Of a stretch of 33,103 bases of DNA, positions 17,101 to 24,148 are shown piece after piece. Each line of letters begins with the position of its first letter. Within the stretch, counting starts at the first letter, position 1. The notes under the pieces are model-generated. The model was not told the origin of the DNA. It ran no database searches and saw only the letters and a program-made list of their open reading frames with translations. This DNA comes from an uncultured bacterium. GTDB taxonomy: Bacteria > Bacteroidota > Bacteroidia > Bacteroidales > Bacteroidaceae. The stretch covers positions 1 to 33,103 of the forward strand of contig CALZUQ010000032.1 in the NCBI GenBank assembly GCA_945829425.1, written 5' to 3'. Made by a program: the position numbers and the translations under genes.

Positions 17101-17500
17101 ATCTATCAAGAAAATACATGTTTGGAACTTGACTGTTTCAGAGATGGGAGCCGGTTCTGGCAAGATTACTGTTAAGAGAGACGGTGTAGATCTTGAGAAG
17201 ATTGCTGACACTTCATGGGGCACTGATATGAACGAGCTCATCATCTCTACTTCTAAGGAGTACACAGAAGATGGTGTTTACACATTCGAAGTTCCTGAAG
17301 GATTCTTCCTCGATGGATCTGGAAATTCACTCCCTGCAGTTACCTTCACATATATCATCAGCACGGGTACAGGCATCGACGGCATTGCTGCCGACGCAGA
17401 GAACGCCAAGGTTTACTCTGTTGACGGTATCGCTGTCAAGAACGCTGACCGCCGTGGCCTCTACATCATCAACGGCAAGAAGGTCGTTACAAAGAAGTAA
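14147..17500 (+). CDS. Large exported repeat protein with Ig-like domains and a sorting-type tail
   Basis: This 1117-residue protein has an extended signal peptide (MREKLLSTTSPLRKLWMLLV, cleavage near SSFA-QSNW). Most of it is a series of Ig-like units of the SbsA type, recognisable by phrases such as FTPADGATLTDNYFKVYFSE, SFKGITLTFDEKVNI, SSDPASESKVESISEIIIEF and TDPADGSTVSS. The last two units are 110-residue near copies. The C-terminus (KVYSVDGIAVKNADRRGLYI, then INGKKVVTKK) is a sorting-type tail. The ATG at 14147 gives the signal peptide; the in-frame ATG at 14066 lies inside the inverted-repeat segment and would add 27 residues of non-signal sequence. A surface adhesive or scaffold role is plausible; no ligand can be named. 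Confidence 0.75.
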   Translation: MREKLLSTTSPLRKLWMLLVMMLATASSFAQSNWPELPLGVVTNEANIFDSTIPSAYQFTPEKSGVLTIWSQDQVMQVYSAMNADGTDVNYDTQVSNFAYGSYTEQDVTFSKKTVSNVEAGKTYYAVSGKGFSKTNKFLALMEGDVTELKLIDITQPEGKMFNITDERDGQVELEFNLPATADQWAYLKVGNYPLDPENGKVETRQDPNTGKLVFKLKDLLTQWMEEGRYTSDDNVTLSISGICAKSNSDIKYGTDGKMTLTWKAPVKPHMNTNITAPNPFLSYWLPGDQKGILVLEFDYPLMTKENGQTAKVSMNMGSADMGDAWQGELPAEKISVDGNKLYVDFTGIRRTYEDLGLVNKWTSINIKVNYILMEDGTMCFNPNAGNYGSVALTCTFQEYKSDLAVEFTPADGATLTDNYFKVYFSEKTAYTFKGVRYSYQDLQDNKWQEDVTEGITSVEEGDNGIEYTIPVPEKVKNGKNIRISFLDALANDGMDHTFSIRYNPGPELVGDLLPVVASLADNSVVTSFKGITLTFDEKVNINKLDGNVARFYDMSANGKETQAEMTVSEDGKTVTFNADLVDTHQYEFYVNYFAIVNDEYIQTEGKYGRYIPGYTLNFTVASQYNNYEFAADPVVGATVRELSVISCTTKPGADSYTQAISNKHDDESYQHVEDENGVKVTDCTLEDIPDGFAIKLAEPITKTGTYTVVLGPNTYVAGEGFGQQANETEVRMTYTVKAPAQPVIEVVSSDPASESKVESISEIIIEFSENVNAEADTQVMLVNKANHQTFYGELAVSPKMPTKAIVMFEEPITAEGTYTLILPEGIVGDDEWYQSYGETGKINVLTNLYFTIGGSTPGGDNAWTTDPADGSTVSSLHEIHVWNNTVTEMGCGGGQIVVKKDGVELEKIADTSWGTDMNELIISTSKEYTEDGVYTFEVPEGFFLDGFGNSLPAVTFTYTISNGGGDEPATSDWRTDPADGSTVTSIKKIHVWNLTVSEMGAGSGKITVKRDGVDLEKIADTSWGTDMNELIISTSKEYTEDGVYTFEVPEGFFLDGSGNSLPAVTFTYIISTGTGIDGIAADAENAKVYSVDGIAVKNADRRGLYIINGKKVVTKK
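16741..17370 (+). repeat. Two 330-bp tandem repeats inside the Ig-like surface protein gene
   Basis: Units begin at 16741 and 17071, exactly 330 bp (110 codons) apart. From 16862/17192 over about 162 bp the two copies differ at only three bases (one residue, Phe to Ser). The first 120 bp of each unit are much more diverged. This pattern fits gene conversion or a recent partial duplication. Confidence 0.9.
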
Positions 17501-17614
17501 GACGCGGATATCGTAGGATTGAGAACATGCTACAGAATAATCCTATATATCAACAGCCGGAAGAATAGCTTCCCAAAGACATCACGAAGCTGTTCTACTC
17601 CGAAAAAAAGAAAT

Positions 17615-17652
17615 AGGGTGTGTCACTGAACAAACGGTGGCACACCCTTTTA
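17615..17652 (+). terminator. Rho-independent terminator after the Ig-like surface protein gene
   Basis: AGGGTGTGTCAC (17615-17626) pairs with GTGGCACACCCT (17637-17648), with one G-U pair and a 10-nt loop, and TTTTA follows. It separates the surface-protein cluster from the fructan locus. Confidence 0.8.
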
Positions 17653-17803
17653 TAGTACCATACGTCTCCTTATGCATCAATAAATGGACGACAGTCTTCT
17701 GGCTTGGCATAATAACACCACTACAGAACCAGAAGTATTACATAAATAATGTTAAAGCTTGATGATTTGGTGCTTTAAGGACATGCAAAACAATTCTTTT
17801 TCG

Positions 17804-17811
17804 TATCTTTG
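17804..17811 (+). promoter_or_regulatory. Probable -7 box for the hybrid regulator gene
   Basis: TATCTTTG matches the Bacteroidota TAnnTTTG consensus and is followed by CAGG. It lies 96 bp upstream of the regulator ATG. No good TTTG is found at the usual -33 distance. Confidence 0.55.
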
Positions 17812-17907
17812 CAGGAGAAAATCTTTTACACCTGTACGGGTTATATCTTTTACACCTAATTATCAACCATCCTGATTTCTACCTAATTACCCTATTATTC
17901 AAAAACC

Positions 17908-20172
17908 ATGAACAAGACACTTTCTTTACTAACCCTGACAGTCATACTGCTTCTGTCGTGCAACGAGGCACCGAAGAGATACCGCATAGGAGTGTCACAG
18001 TGCAGCGAAGACATCTGGAGGCACAAGCAGAACAAGGAGCTGGTAATAGGCAGTTATATCACCGACAATGTTGACCTGGAGTTTCTCTCTGCCGGCGACA
18101 ACGACCGTAAACAGATAGAGCAGATACGTTATCTTACAGACAAGAACGTTGACCTCATCATCGTTGCGCCCAATTCCGCCGAGCCTCTCGCTCCTGTTCT
18201 TGACGAGGCGTATGACAAAGGCATTCCGATCATCTTCTTCGACCGTAAGACGAACAGCGGGAAATATACGGCATACGTGGGGGCGGACAACTACAATGTT
18301 GGACGCACCATGGGAGAGTTGATAGGCAACGACATGGGCGGGGAAGGTGTCCTCGTGGAGATAACAGGCCTGAAAGGTTCCTCGTCAGCCATGGAGCGTC
18401 ACCGCGGCTTCACCGACGCTATGAATAACTTCCCCGGCATAAAGGTAATTTCGTCAACCCTCGGCGACTGGACAGAGAAAAGCGGTGAGCGTGCCATGAC
18501 AGAAGTGCTCGAAAAATACTCCGGACCTATTGACTGCCTCTTCGGGCATAACGATCGCCTCGCCATGGGAGCACGCCGCATAGCCCAGCGTCATGGGCGT
18601 AACGACATAGTGTATTACGGCGTTGACGCCTTGCCGACACCGGGAGGGGGCATAGAACTGGTGCAGCAGGGAGTGCTGAAAGCGTCTTACGACTATCCTA
18701 CCCAGGGTGTCGAGGTCATGCGTCTTGCCATGAAGATACTCCGCGGAGAGAAGGTTAAGAAGACCCACATGCTGGAGTCGACGATTGTCGACAAAGGCAA
18801 CGCCGAGCGTCTCCTTATGCAATATCGCGAACAGCAACGTGTTGCGGGAGACATAGAGAGCCTCTACGGCAAGCTCGACACTTATTTCTCTCAGGTGAAC
18901 ATTCAGCAGAAGGTCATTATCTTCTGCATAATAGTGATTGTGCTGGTGATTTTCCTCACCGTATATACATACCGTTCGTATGTTGCGAAGATACGCCTGA
19001 ACATAGAGCTGAAGCAACGTAACGAAGAGTTGCAGAACCTCTACCGCCAACTGGAGGACATGGCAGATTCCCGCCTCGTCTTCTTCACAAACGTGGGGCA
19101 TAAGCTGCGTACTCCGCTGACACTTATCTCAGGTCCGGTAGAGAAGCTCGCCAACGACAAGACAATACGCGGAGAGGCGAAAAGCCTTGTGGACATCATG
19201 CAGAGGAACATGGCGACGCTGACGAAGCTCGTCGACGAGATCCTCGACTTCCGGAAAATCGGGACGGAAGAGATAGCACGTATTGACGACGGTGCGACAG
19301 CCGACAACATAGCCGAGGAGAACGCCATGGAGGAGTCACGAGGTGAAGGCGTGGAGCATCATGACAGCGAGAAACCTGTCGTACTCGTCGTTGACGACAA
19401 CGCAGACGTACAGCGGCTCTTGAAGGCATGTCTGAAAGAGAAATATAACGTCGTACTCGCCGTAAACGGCAAGGAAGGCTTGGAGACGGCACGGAAGGTT
19501 GTGCCCGACCTCATCGTCAGCGATGTCATGATGCCTGTAATGGACGGTCTTGAGATGTGTCGTGAGGTGAAGGGCGATGCGGTGACAAGCCATATCCCCG
19601 TACTCATGCTTACGGCGAGGGCTCTCGAAGAGCATCGCATGGAGGGCTACGCCCACGGTGCTGACGCATATATCACAAAGCCTTTTACGGAGTCTCTGCT
19701 GCAGATACGTATAGAGAACCTCCTGACGTCACGCCAGACGTTGCGTAAGGCATTCTCCTCACATGTTGCTGCCGTGACACCGAAGGAAGGGGAGGAGACG
19801 AAAGGGAGACAGGAGAAAGCATTGAAAGAGGTGGCACGCCCAGAAGACAACATACAGTGTGAGACGTTTATAACACGTCTGCGCGAGATTATTCAGTCGA
19901 ACATCTCCGACTCTGACTTCTCGGTGGAGAAAATCGGCGAGACATTATGTATGAGCCGTGTGCAGCTGTACCGTAAGACGAAGAGCATGACGGGGGCTTC
20001 GCCCGTAGAGCTGATACGTAAGGCGAGAATGGAGAAGGGCCGCTTCCTTCTTGAGAATACTGACAAGACCATTTCTGAGGTGGCTTACGAGGTAGGCTTC
20101 AGCGCACCGTCGTATTTCACCAAATGTTTTAAGGATGAATATGGCGTGAGCCCGGCGGAGTTTAGGGCTTAG
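17908..20172 (+). CDS. Hybrid two-component regulator of the fructan locus, lacking the ATPase domain
   Basis: The 754-residue protein resembles BT1754-type fructose sensors. It has a lipobox-like start (ILLLSC, C18) and a periplasmic sugar-binding domain at about 24-310 (YRIGVSQCSEDIW, then DLIIVAPNSAEPL and PIIFFDRKT). A membrane helix spans about 336-356. A short dimerisation/phosphoacceptor region follows, with H398 in GHKLRTPLTLISGPVEKLAN. The receiver domain at about 490-605 has D496, D497, phosphoacceptor D539 (SDVMMP), LTAR and the Lys of TKPF intact. The C-terminal AraC-type helix-turn-helix covers about 650-754. Between ILDFRK and the receiver there are only about 45 residues, so the HATPase domain is absent, and the H-box has Lys where Glu or Asp is usual. 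It should activate the adjacent susC operon on sensing fructose. Confidence 0.85.
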   Translation: MNKTLSLLTLTVILLLSCNEAPKRYRIGVSQCSEDIWRHKQNKELVIGSYITDNVDLEFLSAGDNDRKQIEQIRYLTDKNVDLIIVAPNSAEPLAPVLDEAYDKGIPIIFFDRKTNSGKYTAYVGADNYNVGRTMGELIGNDMGGEGVLVEITGLKGSSSAMERHRGFTDAMNNFPGIKVISSTLGDWTEKSGERAMTEVLEKYSGPIDCLFGHNDRLAMGARRIAQRHGRNDIVYYGVDALPTPGGGIELVQQGVLKASYDYPTQGVEVMRLAMKILRGEKVKKTHMLESTIVDKGNAERLLMQYREQQRVAGDIESLYGKLDTYFSQVNIQQKVIIFCIIVIVLVIFLTVYTYRSYVAKIRLNIELKQRNEELQNLYRQLEDMADSRLVFFTNVGHKLRTPLTLISGPVEKLANDKTIRGEAKSLVDIMQRNMATLTKLVDEILDFRKIGTEEIARIDDGATADNIAEENAMEESRGEGVEHHDSEKPVVLVVDDNADVQRLLKACLKEKYNVVLAVNGKEGLETARKVVPDLIVSDVMMPVMDGLEMCREVKGDAVTSHIPVLMLTARALEEHRMEGYAHGADAYITKPFTESLLQIRIENLLTSRQTLRKAFSSHVAAVTPKEGEETKGRQEKALKEVARPEDNIQCETFITRLREIIQSNISDSDFSVEKIGETLCMSRVQLYRKTKSMTGASPVELIRKARMEKGRFLLENTDKTISEVAYEVGFSAPSYFTKCFKDEYGVSPAEFRA

Positions 20173-20363
20173 AGAATTTAGCTTAGGGCTTAGAGAATTT
20201 AGCTTAGAGAAATTTTTCTTAGGGCATAAAAATTTTTTTCTTAAGGCATAGAAAAATATTTTTTAGGGCATAAAAAAATATTTTTTAGGGCATAGAGAAA
20301 TTTAGCTTAGAGTTTAGAGAAATTTAGCTTAGAGCTTTGAGAATTTTTAGCATAGAGAAATAG
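20162..20363. repeat. Degenerate 21-23-bp tandem repeats overlapping the regulator stop codon
   Basis: About nine units of the type TTAGGGCTTAGAGAATTTAGC follow one another, the first two identical and later ones drifting to TTAGGGCATAAAAAAATATT. The first unit covers the last three codons and the stop codon of the regulator. Runs of T and A make up much of the later units. Confidence 0.8.
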
Positions 20364-20401
20364 TCAAAATGTTGGAGACACCACGGTTGGCTCGAATAGT
20401 G

Positions 20402-20440
20402 AAAGTCTGCGATGATATGCTTCAGCGCAGACTTTTTTTT
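20402..20440 (+). terminator. Rho-independent terminator after the regulator gene
   Basis: AAAGTCTGCG (20402-20411) pairs perfectly with CGCAGACTTT (20426-20435), and the T-run continues to 20440. It ends the regulator transcript before the susC leader. Confidence 0.85.
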
Positions 20441-20608
20441 ACCAATACAGTTGGTAGTTCTGGCTGTTTTTTCTATGGTGAAGTGTTTGGACATATTTTT
20501 CAACGCCTGAGCAGCGAAAAATGTATATTTTCATAGAAAAAATGTTTCACTGAACGATTTTTTCATACTGGCGCATCAAATATTATATATATGTATGATA
20601 TTTCATAT

Positions 20609-20616
20609 TAACTTTG
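20609..20616 (+). promoter_or_regulatory. Probable -7 box of the susC operon
   Basis: TAACTTTG fits TAnnTTTG and precedes the susC ATG by about 420 bp, implying a long leader. No -33 TTTG is evident, which would suit an activator-dependent promoter controlled by the regulator next door. This is inference from motif and position. Confidence 0.5.
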
Positions 20617-20766
20617 CACTTGAAAATCAGAGACGGGTACCATTCTCCTGAGACGCTTCGCTCCTCAGACGAATGACAAACCCTATTTTCTGCGTGCGAA
20701 GAAGCACTTGCAAATCAGAGACGGGCACCATTCTCCCGAGACGCTTCGCTCCTCAGACGAATGACA
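20616..20766. repeat. Duplicated 63-bp leader element before susC
   Basis: The segment 20616-20678 recurs at 20704-20766 with three base differences in 63. Each copy contains CTGAG...CTCAG around ACGCTTCGCTC, a small stem-loop. The first copy starts at the last base of the -7 box, so both copies would lie at the very 5' end of the transcript. Confidence 0.85.
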
Positions 20767-20955
20767 TACTTGATTGATTCAATTACATTAGATAAGGATT
20801 GTATTTTCACCGTATGTGATATACGGACGTTAGTTAGGTTTTACAATTATTGGAACCCAAAAGAATTAGGGTTAATATTTTGGGTAAGCATTCTTCGATA
20901 GGTAAAAGTATTTTTCAGGTAGAGATTGTTTTTTAGGATAATTCAGAAAGACACC

Positions 20956-20994
20956 TGACAACGGCAGGGACTTTTTCAAGGCCCTTCCTTGTCA
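20956..20994 (+). promoter_or_regulatory. Hairpin in the susC leader
   Basis: TGACAA (20956-20961) pairs with TTGTCA (20989-20994), and AGGG (20966-20969) with CCCT (20982-20985), 43 bp before the susC ATG. It could influence translation or stability of the susC message. Between 20767 and 20955 I see nothing else recognisable. Confidence 0.4.
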
Positions 20995-21037
20995 TTCTTT
21001 AAAAGCAAAAACACTAATAACTAAATAAATTAACCGA

Positions 21038-24000
21038 ATGAGACATTTAAAACGTTTATTTGCAAGTGCGCTGATGATTATGGCATGTAACATAATCTGT
21101 GCGCAGATTGAGGTAAGTGGTACGGTGGTTGACCCTTCTGGCGAGGCAATCATCGGAGCATCAATCTTAGAGAAGGGTACGTCAAACGGAACAATCACCG
21201 ACTTGGACGGCAACTTCAAGTTAAAGGTTGGCAAGAGCGCAACCATTGTAGTAAGCTATATCGGCTTCCTCTCACAAGAGCTTCCCGCCGGACAGAACAT
21301 TAAGATTGTCCTGAAAGAAGACGCTATGAGTCTCGACGAGGTTGTCGTAACAGGTTATACCACCCAAAAGAAAGCCGACCTGACAGGTGCCGTCTCTGTA
21401 GTGAGCGTTGACGAGCTGCAGAAGCAGAACGAGAACAACCCCATCAAGGCTCTACAAGGACGCGTGCCAGGCATGAATATCTCTGCCGACGGCACACCCT
21501 CAGGTGCTGCCACTGTGCGCATACGTGGTATCGGAACTCTTAACAACAACGACCCTCTTTATATTATCGACGGAGTGCCTACAAAGTCGGGTATGCATGA
21601 GCTTAACGGCAATGACATCGAGTCGATACAGGTGTTGAAGGATGCCGCTTCGGCAAGCATCTACGGTTCGCGTGCCGCCAATGGTGTCATTATCATTACT
21701 ACAAAGAAAGGCAAGGACGGCAAGGTGAAGGTTGACTTCGATGCCAGCATAGCAGCCTCGTTCTACGCCAACAAGCTGGAAGTGTTGAATGCAGAACAGT
21801 GGGGACAGGCTTATTGGCAAGCTAACGTCAACGACGGTCTTAACCCTAACAACAACAATCTTGGCTACCATTTCGATTGGGGATATGACGCACAGGGTAA
21901 TCCGCAATTATACAATGTTACTATGCAGAAATATCTTGACGACGGCAATACCGTTCCTTCCGCCGACACCGACTGGGTGAAGGAGACAACACGCACGGGT
22001 GTTATCCAAAACTACAATGTCAGCGTAAGCAACGGCAGCGAGAAGGGTTCAAGCTATCTCTCGCTGGGATATTACAAGAATCTCGGTATTATCAAGAACT
22101 CTGACTTCGAGCGTCTCTCGGCACGTATCAACAGCGACTACAAGCTCATCGGCAACGCCCTCACCATAGGCGAGCATTTTACGCTGAACCGCACTTCGGA
22201 AGTTAGCGCACCGGGCGGATTCCTTGAAAATGTACTTCAGTTCAATCCTTCGTTCCCCGTATATAATACAAAGGGCGAATACGCCAACCTTACTGGTGGC
22301 TATGCTGACCGTGAGAACCCTCTCGGTCGCTTGGAGCGCAACAAGGACAACCGATACACCTACTGGCGTGCCTTCGGCGACGTATATCTCAACCTCGCCC
22401 TCTTCAAAGGCTTTAACATCCGCACCACTGCCGGTATTGACTATGCTCAGAAGCAGCAGCGTATCTTCACTATGCCAATATCAAACGGCAACGTGGCAAA
22501 CCCAGAGAACGCCGTAGAGGCAAAGCAGGAGCACTGGATGAAATGGATGTGGAATGCCGTGGCAACCTATAATATGGAGATTGGCAAGCACCGTGCTGAC
22601 TATATGGTCGGTGTGGAGGTCAACAGACAGGATGACGTATGGTTCTCTGGCAAGCGTTATGACTATGAGACGCTCAACACCGACTATATGTGGCCTGATG
22701 CCGGTACAGGAGTGGAGAAGGCATACGGTTCAGGCAGTGGCTATTCGCTCATCTCTTTCTTCGGCAAGGCAAACTATACGTACGCCGACAAATATCTGGC
22801 ATCGTTGACAATACGCCGCGACGGTTCGAGCCGTTTCGGTAAGAACAATAAATACGGCACATTCCCTTCCGTAAGTTTGGGATGGCGTGTGACACAAGAG
22901 GATTTCATGAAGAATACAAGCTCATGGCTCTATGACCTTAAGCTACGTGCGTCATGGGGACAGACAGGTAATCAGGAAATATCCAACACTGCCCGTTACA
23001 CACTTTACCAAGCTGTCTATGGCGACTCAAACTTCGGTGGCAACAGCTTCGGTACGTCCTATGACATAGCAGGCACCAATGGTGGACAGATCCTACAGTC
23101 GGGCTTCAAACGCGCACAGATAGGCAACGACGACATCAAGTGGGAGACCACCACACAGACAAACATCGGCGTTGACTTCTCGTTCTTCAACAACACCCTT
23201 TATGGTAGCTTCGACTACTATAATAAGAAGACGAAGGACATTCTTCTCTATATGGCAGGAATAGCTGCTATGGGCGAGGGCAGTTCAATGTGGATTAATG
23301 CTGGCGAGATGAAGAACAACGGCGTTGAGCTGAACCTCGGCTACCGCAACAGCATAGGTGATTTCTGCTACGATATAACGGCCAACGTCGGCACCTATCG
23401 CAACGAGATAACCAAACTGCCAGAGACGGTGGCTGCCAACGGCGACTTCGGTGGCAACGGCGTGAAGAGCGTCATAGGTCATCCCATGGGCGCACAGGTA
23501 GGATATGTCTTCGACGGCATCTTCAAGAGTCAGGAAGAGGTTGACAACCACGCCACGCAACCAGGTGCCGGTGTAGGCAGGATGCGCTTTAAGGACCTCA
23601 ACGGCGACGGTATGATAACAGAGGCTGACCAAGATTGGATTTACTCTCCCGTTCCCGACTTCAGCTATGGCTTCAACATCTATCTGCAATATAAGAACTG
23701 GGACCTGACAATGTTCTGGCAGGGAGTGCAGGGAGTTGACGTCATCTCCGACCTGAAAAAGGAAACCGACCTCTGGGCGGGTGTCAACGTGGCAAACCTC
23801 AACAAGGGACAGCGTCTCCTCAACGCATGGTCGCCGACAAACCCCGACTCAACCATTCCCGCCTTGTCAACATATAACAACAACAACGAGACACGCGTGT
23901 CAAGTTATTATGTTGAGAACGGCTCGTTCCTCAAGCTACGCAACATACAGATTGGCTACAATGTTCCAAAGACGATTGCTAACAAGCTATATATGGAACG

Positions 24001-24136
24001 CCTGCGCTTCTATCTTTCTGCACAGAACCTGCTGACCATCAAGAGCAGCAACTTCACAGGTGTAGATCCTGAGAATGCAAACTTCGGCTACCCAATCCCA
24101 GTGAACGTCACATTCGGTCTTAACGTAACATTCTAA
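21038..24136 (+). CDS. susC: SusC/RagA-type TonB-dependent outer-membrane transporter for fructan oligosaccharides
   Basis: The 1032-residue protein is the TonB-dependent importer of the locus. It has a signal peptide (cleavage near NIICA-QIEV). A carboxypeptidase-regulatory-like domain at about 24-95 contains VSGTVVDPSGEAIIGASILE. The TonB box region SLDEVVVTGY is at 98-107. The plug carries LQGRVPGMNI, VRIRGIGTLNNNDPLYIIDG and SIYGSRAANGVIIITTKKGK, and a long barrel ends in VTFGLNVTF. Length and motifs match the SusC/RagA family. It begins the operon that runs through susD, 13 bp downstream. Substrate assignment to levan-type fructan rests on the flanking GH32, binding-protein and fructokinase genes. 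Confidence 0.95.
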   Translation: MRHLKRLFASALMIMACNIICAQIEVSGTVVDPSGEAIIGASILEKGTSNGTITDLDGNFKLKVGKSATIVVSYIGFLSQELPAGQNIKIVLKEDAMSLDEVVVTGYTTQKKADLTGAVSVVSVDELQKQNENNPIKALQGRVPGMNISADGTPSGAATVRIRGIGTLNNNDPLYIIDGVPTKSGMHELNGNDIESIQVLKDAASASIYGSRAANGVIIITTKKGKDGKVKVDFDASIAASFYANKLEVLNAEQWGQAYWQANVNDGLNPNNNNLGYHFDWGYDAQGNPQLYNVTMQKYLDDGNTVPSADTDWVKETTRTGVIQNYNVSVSNGSEKGSSYLSLGYYKNLGIIKNSDFERLSARINSDYKLIGNALTIGEHFTLNRTSEVSAPGGFLENVLQFNPSFPVYNTKGEYANLTGGYADRENPLGRLERNKDNRYTYWRAFGDVYLNLALFKGFNIRTTAGIDYAQKQQRIFTMPISNGNVANPENAVEAKQEHWMKWMWNAVATYNMEIGKHRADYMVGVEVNRQDDVWFSGKRYDYETLNTDYMWPDAGTGVEKAYGSGSGYSLISFFGKANYTYADKYLASLTIRRDGSSRFGKNNKYGTFPSVSLGWRVTQEDFMKNTSSWLYDLKLRASWGQTGNQEISNTARYTLYQAVYGDSNFGGNSFGTSYDIAGTNGGQILQSGFKRAQIGNDDIKWETTTQTNIGVDFSFFNNTLYGSFDYYNKKTKDILLYMAGIAAMGEGSSMWINAGEMKNNGVELNLGYRNSIGDFCYDITANVGTYRNEITKLPETVAANGDFGGNGVKSVIGHPMGAQVGYVFDGIFKSQEEVDNHATQPGAGVGRMRFKDLNGDGMITEADQDWIYSPVPDFSYGFNIYLQYKNWDLTMFWQGVQGVDVISDLKKETDLWAGVNVANLNKGQRLLNAWSPTNPDSTIPALSTYNNNNETRVSSYYVENGSFLKLRNIQIGYNVPKTIANKLYMERLRFYLSAQNLLTIKSSNFTGVDPENANFGYPIPVNVTFGLNVTF

Positions 24137-24148
24137 ATACATATATAT

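Larger units (their letters stand above)
17501..17907. other. Intergenic region between surface-protein gene and fructan regulator
   Basis: These 407 bp hold a strong terminator (17615-17652) and a -7 box (17804-17811), each listed separately. A duplicated phrase (ATCTTTTACACCT at 17820-17832 and again at 17847-17859) lies just downstream of the -7 box. No coding sequence is seen. Confidence 0.6.
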
